DNA from: Geminicoccaceae bacterium
GTDB lineage: Bacteria; Pseudomonadota; Alphaproteobacteria; Geminicoccales; Geminicoccaceae
DNA: 64,000 nucleotides
Reading direction: 5' to 3'
Assembly (NCBI GenBank): GCA_028285265.1
Contig: JANQPX010000035.1
Coordinates: forward strand, 124,001 to 188,000
Part shown: piece by piece, positions 39,922-50,226 of the stretch
Layout: the number at the start of each line of letters is the position of its first letter
How positions within the stretch are numbered: the first letter of the stretch is position 1
Notes under the pieces: model-generated
The model's database searches: none
Seen by the model: the letters and a program-made list of their open reading frames with translations, nothing else
What the model was told of the DNA's origin: nothing
Position numbers and translations under genes: made by a program

Positions 39922-42081
39922 TCATGTGGCCACTGCTGCTATTCGCATTCTGACCCGTTCAACGCCTTCAACCATTGCCAGGGCGAAATTCGCGGATGAT
40001 GTGGTGCCTTGATCGGTCAAGTGCTGAGCCAAGTTCACGACATCCAGGCGGTGATCAGTTGCTTGGGGAAATTCGTCCGAACTTGGTAGGGGCTGTTTCA
40101 GTGAGACAGGAATCGTTTTGGCCTCGCCGGTTTGCAGGTTGCGTTTCTTCTTGGTCAACAGCGGTCCTGCATTCGCGCACATCGATGTCGGCGCTTCGTT
40201 TCTATGGTCGAGGCCGAAATGGACCGCCTCGGCTTTGAGGTGGATATCGACGAGATCGGGCTTGCCGGCAAACAGACAAATGAGCACGTTTTTACTAAGA
40301 CGATCATGGCGCAACTCGGTAAGTCGGACGAAAATCTCATTACCGTCCATGAGCACTTTCTCAGCCAGCCTGTCGGTTTCGTCTAGTATCTGCCAGCCGT
40401 TGGCTTTGGCATTCAAACTGTCGGTTGCCACGGCCTCGATCGTGTAGCGATCGGTGGGAAATATCCCATGGGTGGCAAGCGCTTGGCGCAAATCGGCCTG
40501 GTTCGCTATGCTGTCCCGACCGCCCAACGACTGCGGCAGTGTTTGGGCGTCGCAGGCCAATCGGCCAAAGGCATCGACCTTCAGATCCGGCCATCCGGAG
40601 ACCAACTGGGAGCGCAGCAAGATGCCGGAGGCGGCATCGATCGGGGCCCGATCACCGTCCGCACGGGCCATCGCGAGCGGCGTACGGCCGGCGTCGTAAT
40701 GGTCCGCGTCTTTCGCCCGATCATACGCGATGACCCGCCCGACGCTGCAGGCGCCGTCCAAAAGGCACTCGATCCACAACCGATCCAACGCAAACAGTCT
40801 GACCGATTCGCGCGGCAACATGGCCTCGTCGGGCACGAGATAGGCGAACGGCACGTCTTTCAAGAGCGCCAGATCGTAGAGCCAACGGCCGAGCTCCATC
40901 GGCAGCTCCGGCAAGGAGCTGTGGGTTTCGAGAGGCAGGTCCACCAGGCGTTTTTCCAAATTAGCCAGATGCCGCGCATGCGCGCGCTTCCAGGCGAAGA
41001 AATCGCTGGAAAACCGCTTGTTGCGCAAGGCCATCAGGCGACCGATTTGCCAGGCAGAGGCAAGCGACATGTCGAGCATGTCATGACCGGCATCATAGCG
41101 GATCAGCGCTTCGGCACCCAGGACGGGCAAGGACAAATCCGCGCCGTCATGATGTCGGCCCACCAGCGGCCCGCGATACCAGGAAGCGGTCTTGGCGCCG
41201 TTGCGCAGATCATGGCGTCTCGGCGTAAAGCCTTGTGTCGTCCACGGATCGTGCTGCGCCTTGCCCCCGTTTCTTGGCAGGCGCATCACATCCCGATCCA
41301 AATGCTGGACAAGCCAAAGGAAGTTGGCCTCTTGCTGGCAATGAAAGCGCCAGGATTTGAGGCTCACCAATTGTGCTTTCTGGCTCGTGCCGAGATCGGG
41401 CCCGCCATCTGTGGTGTAGAGATTTTCGAGCGAGACCAGATGCACGATGCTTGAGGCCCCCGCTCTCGGCAAGCGGCTGGCCATGATGACGGCACGATCT
41501 CCACCGAGTGCGGCACCACTTTCGTCGGTCCATTGCCGGGAATGCACCAGCAATCGCAGTTCGTCGGTATTGGCGGGCAGCAGATATTCAAGGAGTGACC
41601 GGTCGGCTTCAAGAATGCGGACGCGTTCGTCGGCGCGATAGCCGATTTCCTTGAGGCGGGCATGCGCCGGCAGCTCGCCCGCCTGGACGACGCGCGTCTC
41701 GATCGTCTCCGTTTCATCGAAGAGCAATAGGGCCAGCCATGGTATTGTTCTTCGCTTGGCAAGCGCTTTTCCGTCTCCCGACTTCCTTTGCGCGCTCCGC
41801 TCCCAAGGCAAGGTATTCCGGCCGATGACGATGTGCGGCAGGACATTGGCGTGATCGCCGTCGCTGTCGGCCGGCGGAAACACCGCCAAGATCTCTTCGG
41901 GCGCCAGTGCATAGCGCTCGCCCGAGACATAGAAGAGGCGATCCGCAGCCGTGAAGCGTTCGAGTGGCTGGCCGTCGTGTTGGACTTCTTGTTCGAGTTT
42001 GAGGATGTAGTGGCCGTCTTCCAAAGGCGGTTCGTGCCGATCGACGAACTCGATTTTCCGGTTGCTGGCGGGGTCGCTCAT
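39922..42081 (-). CDS. Large conserved hypothetical protein, cassette gene 5 (719 aa)
   Basis: The start is set at the ATG at 42081, whose ATGA overlaps the stop of the 1361-aa gene; the frame extends upstream to 42168 inside that gene. No signal peptide or membrane helix is seen. The N-terminal region has 'FTAADRLFYVSGERYAL', 'VFPPADSDGDHANVLPHIV' and 'TLPWERSA' (~50-97), then 'PWLALLLFDETE'. Later come 'SIVHLVSLENLY' (~215), 'KSWRFHCQQEANFLWLVQHL' and a helical part around 'LASAWQIGRLMALRN' (~350). I recall large bacterial hypotheticals with the NVLPH...TLPWER pattern, without a function. It is the last gene of the five-gene cassette. Confidence 0.85.
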   Translation of the reverse strand: MSDPASNRKIEFVDRHEPPLEDGHYILKLEQEVQHDGQPLERFTAADRLFYVSGERYALAPEEILAVFPPADSDGDHANVLPHIVIGRNTLPWERSAQRKSGDGKALAKRRTIPWLALLLFDETETIETRVVQAGELPAHARLKEIGYRADERVRILEADRSLLEYLLPANTDELRLLVHSRQWTDESGAALGGDRAVIMASRLPRAGASSIVHLVSLENLYTTDGGPDLGTSQKAQLVSLKSWRFHCQQEANFLWLVQHLDRDVMRLPRNGGKAQHDPWTTQGFTPRRHDLRNGAKTASWYRGPLVGRHHDGADLSLPVLGAEALIRYDAGHDMLDMSLASAWQIGRLMALRNKRFSSDFFAWKRAHARHLANLEKRLVDLPLETHSSLPELPMELGRWLYDLALLKDVPFAYLVPDEAMLPRESVRLFALDRLWIECLLDGACSVGRVIAYDRAKDADHYDAGRTPLAMARADGDRAPIDAASGILLRSQLVSGWPDLKVDAFGRLACDAQTLPQSLGGRDSIANQADLRQALATHGIFPTDRYTIEAVATDSLNAKANGWQILDETDRLAEKVLMDGNEIFVRLTELRHDRLSKNVLICLFAGKPDLVDIHLKAEAVHFGLDHRNEAPTSMCANAGPLLTKKKRNLQTGEAKTIPVSLKQPLPSSDEFPQATDHRLDVVNLAQHLTDQGTTSSANFALAMVEGVERVRMRIAAVAT

Positions 42082-45000
42082 CGCGAGCCTCCATTGGCCG
42101 ATTTCGACATCGCATTTTTGCCATTTTGCCAGAGATAGGCGGCGGCATGGCGGGCCCCTTCGGCCCACGTCTCGCGCTCGTCCTCATCCAGCCAATCATG
42201 CAACAGGCTTCGGTGGCGTTCGGCGGCATGGGACGCAGGTTCGACTGTCGGGCGGACAGCCTCGGGCTCGTCCAGGCCTGCCCAAGTGAAGGCATGATCG
42301 ATCGCGGTGGTACTGAAAGCCAGAAGCCGTTCGTCGATCGGATGCGTCTCGCCGATCTTGTGCTTCTTGTTTGGCCATACGGCCTGCGGCCGCATGGCAA
42401 TGCCCCCCAAGAGGCCATCGACGGTTTTCTTGCCATTGACGTCAGGTGTGAACTCGTTGCCCCATAAGCCTGCGGGCATGTTCTTGGTGATCGGCTCGAA
42501 CTGCAGGTCTTGGGTACCGACTTTGATGCCGGCTTCGTTCGTGAGCGTCACCTTTAGGGTCGATGTCACACCGCGGATATCCATCGGCGCAATCCCGAAA
42601 TGCTTCGGGAAGCTGGTTGAGGTAAGGTCAACGCCATCGACCTCCGTGATGGGAATGGCGCTGTCGATGGCGATGTCCAATTGCTTGGCGTTGACGATCC
42701 ACACCGTCTTGCCGTCGATCTCGACCGATTTGACCAGCCCGCCCCTGACCGCAGCGCCGAGAATTTTCTTAGGATCGGCCACATCGCCGGTCGCCGGCAG
42801 GAACGAATTTCGAAAGCCCTTGATCTGATCGACATCGTACCAGCCGATGGGCGCAGGCTTATCGACCTGCGGCCCGAAATGGATGGTGAAGGATGCGATC
42901 CAGATATGGATTTTAGACTTGCCGCCGAATTCGGGGCCATGGACCTGCAAATCGGCTGACAGCGTGACGCTGATATGGTGCGTGCCGAAGAGATGGATCG
43001 TCACCCTTGCGCCGATTTCGATCCGCATCTCGGCTTCGTAATGGAATGGCTTATAGCGGATCAGCAAATCCGCGTTCGCCCGGATGTAAGCTTCCAGCGA
43101 TTCGCTTTGCCAAACCGCATCTAGAAAACCGCCAGCCATCAACACATGGCCGGTCATCGCGAAATAAAGCCCGCCCTTGATGGAGAGGCAGTCATTGAAC
43201 CGCCAGCTCAAGCCCAGCCTTGGTACTTTTGGATATGCCGCCGGTACCTCGAAGCGGGGATGATAGCCGCCGATCGTGATCACGAATTCGCCGGCCTTCT
43301 GCCCGTCCGGTCCGGGCTGGTCCTTGGTCCAGTTGGCCAGCGCCATGCCACCCGTCAGGTGGCAGTTGGGATCGTATAGATGCGAATTGTTGGTCAGGAT
43401 GGCCCGGGCCCGAAATACCCCCTCATCGGGGCGAAACACGGCGCACGAGACGATCTCAACCCGCACCAGCGCCGGCACGCCGTCGGCAGCGCCTGGTGGA
43501 TGCGAGAACGAGGTGAGTCCCATTAGATCGACTTCGAAGGGATGCCCGAATTGCACGGCCACCATGAGGAAACTGTCGATGATCTCGAAGGAACTCACAT
43601 GCAAGCCGACTGTCAGGAAATTCTGCTGCAATTGGGGCGGAATATATTCGTGCAGCGCATCGATCTCACGCATCAACCGGCCGCGCACCGGGTTGCCTTG
43701 CGGTTTGTCCTTGGCAGCGCTTTTCCCGACTGCCGGTTTCAGGGGCAGGTCGCCGACGATCGATGTCTTGGCAGCGCCCGGCATTGCCTCGGCGACCAGG
43801 GGGAAGGACAGCATCTTCTCGAGCGGCGGCACGATGAGCCGCCGGTTGTAGCCAAAGCCGGCCGCCAGGCCCTTGATGTAGAAAAAGACCGGCCCGCCGA
43901 GCGGATAGTCCAAGGCTGCATAAACGAAGAGCGACGGATGGCCATGATATTTGGCGTAAGAGCCCAAGACCGACAGCGACAGGGTCGGCGTCCTGAGCAC
44001 CGCCATGCCGTCATATTCGTCATATTCGTAAACAACCGGCTCGCCCTTTGCGTCTTTCTCGCCGGTCTCCTCCTTGACGTGGTAGTGCATGAATATGCCG
44101 GCGAGCTCGATCGGCCCCTCCTTGAAGTCGATCCCGAGCCCATCGAGCGAGAAGACCGGATCAAATTTGGAGAGCTTGGAGCCCACCGCGAGACCGTCGA
44201 GGTCCAGGGTCAGGCCAGCGAGCGAGATCGAGGCGCTCATCGGCACCCACAAATGCTCCTCGCCATAGCGCAGGCCAATCTTTTCAAGGTAAATCGGGCC
44301 CAGGGCGCGTTGCACAGAGATCCAAATGGTATCGTCCGGCGGCCGGCTGGTCGTGTCTACCCGCAAGCCATGATCCACACTGGTGGTGGCAGCGACACTC
44401 GTCCCGCTCGCCGTCGGCAGTGAAAGCGGCAGAGAATCGTCGCCGAGATGGAGCCGGGCCGCAATGTTGAGGCCCTTCTTGGCGCCCGTTCTTTTCGCTT
44501 CGGGCGTTGCAGGATCAAGGCTGACGCCACCAATCCAGCCCTCAGCGGCCGCCGACAAGCGGTCATCGGCGGCAGCTAGCCGCCGGTAGACCTCGTCCAT
44601 GGTTGCTTGATCGATGTCCTCGCTCACGAACAGCAGGCGGAGATCGTCGATCGAGGCATTCATGGCCTTGGGCAGCTTCTTGCCGATCAAAGGCAAATTC
44701 GACAGCGAGATGTTGGCACTCAGATCGACGGCCGCCATCCGGAAACGGTCCGCGCCTTCTCTTATCGCGGGCTGTCCCTGGCGCGCCTGTTTGCCTTGCA
44801 CGAAGAAGGCGTCTTTGAGCCGAATGTCGAACGAATCGATCAGCTCGATGCCGGTCATTTCGTCGAGCAACCGGCCGATATCCACGTGCAGTCGCCCCGA
44901 CTCGTCCGCCACGCTGGCAAGGAGAAGCTGCTCCAAATCCCAAGACGGCACCGCCGGTTCGGAAACGGCCGACACTGGCACCTCCTCGTCGACCTTGGGC

Positions 45001-46163
45001 TTCGCGCTACCCCCGGTCAGATCGATCGTGAAGGTCAAGCCTGCGACCTGCAGCCGGCCGCGCAGCTCATAGCTGTGGCTGCTCGATTCGCGATGATAGC
45101 CGATCTGGAGCTCGAGTTCCCGATGATCCTTCCCGAATACAAGGCCGATGGCGCAGTCGAGGGCGAAACGCCCAGTCTTGCGATCATAATCGAGCTCGAG
45201 TTCGTCGATCTCAAGATTTGCGAGCACGTCAGGAAGTTCGGCCCCTTCCTTACCAATCTTGCGGGCAATCGACTTGACGAGCTGACCCACCGGTATGTCG
45301 CTCGCGGCCGATCCGCCGGCGAAGTGCCAACCGGTTTCGGACTGATACTCGGCCTCGACGAAGAGCGGCAGGAATGCGCCGTCACCGATATCGATGTCGA
45401 TCCGCCCATAGAGCCGACATGAAGGCTTGCTGGCGCCGCCGAGACTGCCTGAATAAGCAAGATCGACCTCGCAATCGGCGAATGCGAAGGGGCCGACCTC
45501 GAACAGATCGCCGACTTCCAAATGCGCCAGAAAGTGGCGCTGCCGGAGCGCCATCGCCAGGCGCAGGCTCTGCAAGACGGGACCGGAGCGCCGATCCTTA
45601 TGATCGATCTCCGGCACCAGGGCGCGAAGCGCGCGGCCGCCCGGCTGGCGCTGCGCCATCTCCGCTTCCAGCGTGAGGTCCGGCACGTCGATCAGCACGT
45701 CCAGCTCGACATCATGGATCGCCATCGAGGCCGCGAATTGCGCCGATGTGCCGAGATCTCCGGTCTTGATGGCCAGTCGCAGGCCCGTAAGCTGAAATCC
45801 TTGATCCGCCTTGGCCGGAAAGCGCTGCTGCTCGTGCCAGCTGACAACAATCGCGATCTCGAACGGCCCGGACGCATCGGCATGAAAGAGGTGGAACCGC
45901 TCGAGCGCCAGATCCTGCAGGGAGAGGTCGAGATGCTCTTTGGCGCCATCAAACAGCGATTCGATTTCGGGCCTGCCAATTGTCTGCAGGAGAACGGCAA
46001 GTTTCGCGAGGCGCAGTGGCGGCTCGGCATCGAGGAACAGACCGGTGCGTTCGCCGCGCTCCGTCGCGTAGTAGAGCCCGGGCTGCAGGCTCTCGAAAAA
46101 GTCACCGGCAGCGTTGGCCACATCCGTGGAGGACGGTTCCTGGTTTGCGCTTCTTTCCATCAC
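42078..46163 (-). CDS. DUF6603-like giant beta-rich protein, cassette gene 4 (1361 aa)
   Basis: The ATG overlaps the stop of the 1289-aa gene (ATGA). No signal peptide or membrane helix is seen. The first ~650 residues are built of many short amphipathic strands ('IDELELDYDRKTGRFALD', 'LSNLPLIGKKLPKAMNASIDDLRLLFVSED'). From ~650 to 1090 the sequence matches my memory of DUF6603: 'LDGLGIDFKEGPIELAGIFMHY', 'IGGYHPRFEVPAAYPKVPRLGL' (~965), 'SIKGGLYFAMTGHVLMAGGFLDAVW', 'YKPFHYEAEMRIEIGA' and 'LQVHGPEFGGKSKIHIW'. The pattern suggests a very long beta-sheet or groove. The C-terminus ends in an acidic, His-containing helix. DUF6603 has no established function that I know of. Confidence 0.85.
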   Translation of the reverse strand: MMERSANQEPSSTDVANAAGDFFESLQPGLYYATERGERTGLFLDAEPPLRLAKLAVLLQTIGRPEIESLFDGAKEHLDLSLQDLALERFHLFHADASGPFEIAIVVSWHEQQRFPAKADQGFQLTGLRLAIKTGDLGTSAQFAASMAIHDVELDVLIDVPDLTLEAEMAQRQPGGRALRALVPEIDHKDRRSGPVLQSLRLAMALRQRHFLAHLEVGDLFEVGPFAFADCEVDLAYSGSLGGASKPSCRLYGRIDIDIGDGAFLPLFVEAEYQSETGWHFAGGSAASDIPVGQLVKSIARKIGKEGAELPDVLANLEIDELELDYDRKTGRFALDCAIGLVFGKDHRELELQIGYHRESSSHSYELRGRLQVAGLTFTIDLTGGSAKPKVDEEVPVSAVSEPAVPSWDLEQLLLASVADESGRLHVDIGRLLDEMTGIELIDSFDIRLKDAFFVQGKQARQGQPAIREGADRFRMAAVDLSANISLSNLPLIGKKLPKAMNASIDDLRLLFVSEDIDQATMDEVYRRLAAADDRLSAAAEGWIGGVSLDPATPEAKRTGAKKGLNIAARLHLGDDSLPLSLPTASGTSVAATTSVDHGLRVDTTSRPPDDTIWISVQRALGPIYLEKIGLRYGEEHLWVPMSASISLAGLTLDLDGLAVGSKLSKFDPVFSLDGLGIDFKEGPIELAGIFMHYHVKEETGEKDAKGEPVVYEYDEYDGMAVLRTPTLSLSVLGSYAKYHGHPSLFVYAALDYPLGGPVFFYIKGLAAGFGYNRRLIVPPLEKMLSFPLVAEAMPGAAKTSIVGDLPLKPAVGKSAAKDKPQGNPVRGRLMREIDALHEYIPPQLQQNFLTVGLHVSSFEIIDSFLMVAVQFGHPFEVDLMGLTSFSHPPGAADGVPALVRVEIVSCAVFRPDEGVFRARAILTNNSHLYDPNCHLTGGMALANWTKDQPGPDGQKAGEFVITIGGYHPRFEVPAAYPKVPRLGLSWRFNDCLSIKGGLYFAMTGHVLMAGGFLDAVWQSESLEAYIRANADLLIRYKPFHYEAEMRIEIGARVTIHLFGTHHISVTLSADLQVHGPEFGGKSKIHIWIASFTIHFGPQVDKPAPIGWYDVDQIKGFRNSFLPATGDVADPKKILGAAVRGGLVKSVEIDGKTVWIVNAKQLDIAIDSAIPITEVDGVDLTSTSFPKHFGIAPMDIRGVTSTLKVTLTNEAGIKVGTQDLQFEPITKNMPAGLWGNEFTPDVNGKKTVDGLLGGIAMRPQAVWPNKKHKIGETHPIDERLLAFSTTAIDHAFTWAGLDEPEAVRPTVEPASHAAERHRSLLHDWLDEDERETWAEGARHAAAYLWQNGKNAMSKSANGGSR

Positions 46164-49100
46164 GCGGCCGTCTGATCGGGCTGGGCTGGCGCGGCTTGGG
46201 CGGTCGGCACAAGTCCCTCGACCGGCGCCGCCATCAAGATCAACGGCGGCACCTGTTCGTCTCTGCCGATCATCTGCGCCCCGTTGTCGTTGTTGTCGTC
46301 CTGGTTCTCGTCTGGCGCGAGCTCGCGCCTGCTACGCACCCAGAGATTCGTGGTGCCCGTCGATCCGTCGATCGAGCTTGCGGTCAGGTCGGCGTTTCTC
46401 GCGACAAAGCCAAGCTTTTCTGGCTGGTTCCCTCCCCCTCCGCACAGATCGCAATTGCGCACCCGCAAGCGCAGCTGCTCGAATTGTGGGGAAAGTGCGT
46501 TGCCGTCCAAAAGCGGCAGAAAATCCCCGACGGCGGGTTGGGCGAACAGATCGCTGGGCATAAACACATTGACGCCGTCTCTCTGGCCGACCGCGACGTC
46601 GGCGTTACGGCCTTCGGGGAAGGCGAAGCTCGCCTCAAGCAACACCTCCTCGATCTTCGAATGAGCCTTGCGAGGGTCGAGCGTATCGGCCTCGCAGCCC
46701 TCGAGGAAGCGGCGCACGATCGCCTCAGGTAACCGCAATTGCCGGGCTAGGCTGGGCACAGCGTCGTTGCCCTGATAGTTCTCAAGGCGCTCGAGATTGA
46801 TCGAGCAGCCGAAAACGACGCCGCTGCCCGCCCGCAGCGGCACGGTCGAGGCCGCTTGGCCATTCGGATAGAACCAGCGCGCGACGACAGCACTGTAGGT
46901 CAGCGTGCGGTAGAAATAGCCGTCAGTATTGTCCGTGACCTGAGTTCGCAGCTCTGTGTTCCGGGGGCCGTGCCCGGCGGCCCTGGCGGCAGCGACCTGC
47001 CGGTAGACCAGCACCGAGTCCTGGGTCTGGACGAGCGTGGCATTGCCGTTATCGACGGCCGACTGCAGGCGGTACACCACGGGACGCAACGCCGAATTGT
47101 CGCCGACGACGGTATCACCCGCCACAAGTTCCAGAAGACGGGCATTGGCCTGATCGCCGTCGGGCTCGAACTGTGCCGCCATATCGAGCATCGTCAAGAA
47201 GCGGCCGGGATCGACGGGGGCAGGTGGCGGCTGGTTGGTCACCGAGGCATTGGCGGCGGCCTGCGGCAGCTTGGCCTTGAGAAGGGCGCCATTGCCAACC
47301 AGATCGTGATAGGCGGCCTTCACGCCCCCGGGCGCGCGCTTGAGCAGAGCAAACGCCCGATCCAGACGGTTTAGGTAGCCTAGCCAGTCCGCGACAGGGT
47401 TGCCGTTTTCGTCGCGCAGGTTGGTCAGATCGACGTAACGTGCCAAGGTTTCGTCGGCCGTGATCTTGCGTTTGGTCTTTTGATCGTCGTTGGTGACCGA
47501 GAAGGTCCTGAAGTCGTAGGTCGTCGTCGATTTAACGCTCTGGTTTTTCGTCGTTTTGCTGAAAAACTTGGCTTTGGGTGTGGTGCCGCTGCCTATCTTG
47601 TCCTGCTTGAGGCCCCCTACGGACGATTCCGGATTGGCCGTGGCCTCGGTGGATTCCGGTCCGTGATGATAGCCGACCGGGTTAGCGGCTCCGGGACCTG
47701 TGGTCTCCAACCCGATCTCCAGCGCACCTGGGTCCTTCGCGCCGACGATTGGCATGCCTTTTCCGGGCGGCCGGTAGCCGATGAACATGTGGCCATGCCC
47801 GCCATCCGGCAGGATCACGTCGCCGTTGAAGTCGGTCCGGCCCAGACCACCCATGGGCAAATCGATGCCCCAGGTGGAGGTCGATGCCGTTGGCCCCCAA
47901 TTGTTGAGCGCGGCCATGCCACCGCCGGTCTCAATCATCTCAGTCTGGCCGTGGTTGCTCTCGCGCAGCTCGACGTGATGCGTGCCGAAGGAGCGCCAGA
48001 TGACGACATCGCCACCAAAGACCGGCGAACCTTGCCGTTTGCCGTCCTTGGTCAGACCGAGCCAGTCGGTGAGGGCGTGGCGCGATTGGCCGCTGGCCCG
48101 CGGCGGAATCTTGATGTTGACGCGCCCGCCATGCGACAGCGCCCGGCAGACGCTGCCGTCGAATGCGACATGCCGATTTTGGTTCTTGTCGTAGATGTTC
48201 AGACCCGCATGCAGCAGTAACAAGACCTTGCGCAGGATTTCCAGCGCTTTCGCATTGCGGCGGAGCGCCTTCTCGGTGTTGTGCTTGATGCTGAACGATG
48301 CGTTCAACTTGCTGTTCTTGCGCATGCCGCCCTGTTGAATGGCATGGCGCGCGGCTTCGGGTAGTCCGCCGCGCTCGGGCTCATCAAGGATCTCCCGATC
48401 GAACGGCAAAAAGGTCCGATACCACTCCTTGCAGATATCGTCGTCGATCTTCCGCGCCAAGTCCGCGCGCGCCGCCACGGTCCGGTCGGGCCAGCCGGCA
48501 TACTGGCGACAGGCCATCGACCGGCCGAGCCGAAATGAAGGCGTTGCTGCCACGTGATCGGTGCGCAGACGTTCTTTAGGGAGAAGAGGTTGCAAGAGGG
48601 CGTTGATCCGATCGATTCCCTCGAACGCCACCGATGCCATCACCACCCGGGTCGCGGCATCCAGCTTCAGCCAGTCGTAATATTTGTGCTTGCGCAGATA
48701 GTCGACGATTCGGTCAAGTGTCATCAGCCCAGCCGCCGCCAGCCAGTCCCGGCCCGCATAGGCGCCCGTCTTGGGCTTGTTCGAGAGATTGGCTATCAGC
48801 TCAAGCTCCTTGTCGAGCAATAGAGGACCTTGTGGGAATCGTCGGGTCAGCAAGGTGCCATAGAACCATGGGCTGGCGAACCACTCGGGCTGGCCGTCTC
48901 TACCTCCGCCCTTGACCCTGGGCAGGCTGGCTGGAGGGTATGCCGAGGAGACCGCCTGCAACCATTTCATGACATCGCGATCGCCGAGCGCCCAGGATTG
49001 CCGTCTACGCATCTCCCGGAACATGTGCTTGAATCTGTACCGATGAGTCTCGTCGAACAACTGCTTGAAGTTTGCTGCCTCTGGCTCGGGACGTGGGGCC

Positions 49101-50029
49101 GAATTCCGCAGCACATAGAAATTGTCGAGATTGTCTTGCGAGATCGCATGATAGCGCTGCATCGCCTGGTTCAGACTATTGGGCAGCTCGATGTCGGCCT
49201 TGCCGGCGGCCTTTTTGAGCTCTTCTTCGACTTCTTTCGATTTCACGCGCTGCCGTCTTTGGACAAACTGCATGAACTCGTCGATCCGCTTCTGTATTAA
49301 CTTCTCGGTTTGCTTTTTCAGCTGCAAGTCCGGCAGTAGTCCGCTGAATTCAGCGAGTGCCGCAAGCAGTCGGGCGGCCAAAATTTCGATCACTGCGCTG
49401 CTGACGTCGCTACGTAGCTGCGTACCCAATAGGCTCGATTGATACAGGCTGGGTGAGCGGGCCAGAAACCGGGTCAGCCGGAACCGGTGCGTGGCTGCGT
49501 GCTCGTGTAATTTGACCTCATGTCCAAGGCTATCGACACCGGCCAGCGAGACGCGATTGGCGGTGGCGAGGCTGATGATCGCCTGAAGGATTTGCTCTGC
49601 CGGCTGCTGGCGCTGGCACTGGCTTGCACCGTCGAAAGGCACGAAGGCCAGCGGCCGATGATTGACCCAATCCGGATCGCCGCCGCGTTGGGGCGCCGAG
49701 TGTCTGGGCAGCATCTGCAAGAGAAAGTTGGCGTGCACGCGCTCGACGCCAGGCAAGTGTCCGGCTGGTTGTGGGCCGGCCCCACCGCCGGCCGGCGGCG
49801 GGGCGGCACGGCCCGGCATGACACAGCCTGCGGCATCAAAATCCACCGCCTGCGCGGGCATCGATCCTGGATCCACAAGCGCCGTTGCCGCCATGCCGGC
49901 CGCCGAGAACGCCTCCTGGCCGAACTCCGGCTCCGCGAGCAGCAGCCAATTCAAACAATCCGCCAGCGAGCCCGCCCGCGTCCCGCCGGTCTTCTCGTAG
50001 GCTTCGATCGTGTCTTTGAGATTGTTCAT
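46160..50029 (-). CDS. Large conserved hypothetical protein, cassette gene 3 (1289 aa)
   Basis: No signal peptide or membrane helix is seen. Residues ~1-95 contain a Gly/Pro-rich loop ('GRAAPPPAGGGAGPQPAG'). A charged helix, possibly coiled coil, lies at ~233-276 ('KLIQKRIDEFMQFVQRR'). The central part (~640-790) is Gly/His-rich and beta-like: 'FGGDVVIWRSFGTHHVELRE', 'GGLGRTDFNGDVILPDGGHG', 'HMFIGYRPP', 'VGYHHGPEST'. The C-terminal part has 'VVFGCSINLERLENYQGNDA' and an isolated CDLC near 1191, and ends with an Ala/Pro-rich tail. Family not recognised. It follows the 948-aa gene after 197 bp and overlaps the DUF6603 gene by 4 bp. Confidence 0.85.
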   Translation of the reverse strand: MNNLKDTIEAYEKTGGTRAGSLADCLNWLLLAEPEFGQEAFSAAGMAATALVDPGSMPAQAVDFDAAGCVMPGRAAPPPAGGGAGPQPAGHLPGVERVHANFLLQMLPRHSAPQRGGDPDWVNHRPLAFVPFDGASQCQRQQPAEQILQAIISLATANRVSLAGVDSLGHEVKLHEHAATHRFRLTRFLARSPSLYQSSLLGTQLRSDVSSAVIEILAARLLAALAEFSGLLPDLQLKKQTEKLIQKRIDEFMQFVQRRQRVKSKEVEEELKKAAGKADIELPNSLNQAMQRYHAISQDNLDNFYVLRNSAPRPEPEAANFKQLFDETHRYRFKHMFREMRRRQSWALGDRDVMKWLQAVSSAYPPASLPRVKGGGRDGQPEWFASPWFYGTLLTRRFPQGPLLLDKELELIANLSNKPKTGAYAGRDWLAAAGLMTLDRIVDYLRKHKYYDWLKLDAATRVVMASVAFEGIDRINALLQPLLPKERLRTDHVAATPSFRLGRSMACRQYAGWPDRTVAARADLARKIDDDICKEWYRTFLPFDREILDEPERGGLPEAARHAIQQGGMRKNSKLNASFSIKHNTEKALRRNAKALEILRKVLLLLHAGLNIYDKNQNRHVAFDGSVCRALSHGGRVNIKIPPRASGQSRHALTDWLGLTKDGKRQGSPVFGGDVVIWRSFGTHHVELRESNHGQTEMIETGGGMAALNNWGPTASTSTWGIDLPMGGLGRTDFNGDVILPDGGHGHMFIGYRPPGKGMPIVGAKDPGALEIGLETTGPGAANPVGYHHGPESTEATANPESSVGGLKQDKIGSGTTPKAKFFSKTTKNQSVKSTTTYDFRTFSVTNDDQKTKRKITADETLARYVDLTNLRDENGNPVADWLGYLNRLDRAFALLKRAPGGVKAAYHDLVGNGALLKAKLPQAAANASVTNQPPPAPVDPGRFLTMLDMAAQFEPDGDQANARLLELVAGDTVVGDNSALRPVVYRLQSAVDNGNATLVQTQDSVLVYRQVAAARAAGHGPRNTELRTQVTDNTDGYFYRTLTYSAVVARWFYPNGQAASTVPLRAGSGVVFGCSINLERLENYQGNDAVPSLARQLRLPEAIVRRFLEGCEADTLDPRKAHSKIEEVLLEASFAFPEGRNADVAVGQRDGVNVFMPSDLFAQPAVGDFLPLLDGNALSPQFEQLRLRVRNCDLCGGGGNQPEKLGFVARNADLTASSIDGSTGTTNLWVRSRRELAPDENQDDNNDNGAQMIGRDEQVPPLILMAAPVEGLVPTAQAAPAQPDQTAA

Positions 50030-50226
50030 AGTATCAGCGGCCCTGGTGGAATTTTGGATTAGTCATTTCAGATCACCTGGACACTATCGACACGGCAGGT
50101 CGCGAGCCGGGAAAGCTCGAAGCGTTGTTCGGGACGGACCTTGGGTTTGTATTCTGCTTTCCTCGGCGCCGCTTTGCCTATATTCTTTTTTCTTCTCGTC
50201 TTTGGAGCCACGATTATTCACCTTTT

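Noticed and set aside
40468..41454. 328-codon plus-strand ORF inside cassette gene 5
   Set aside because: Antisense shadow in GC-rich DNA; no motif, no ribosome site, and the opposite strand is the coupled cassette gene.
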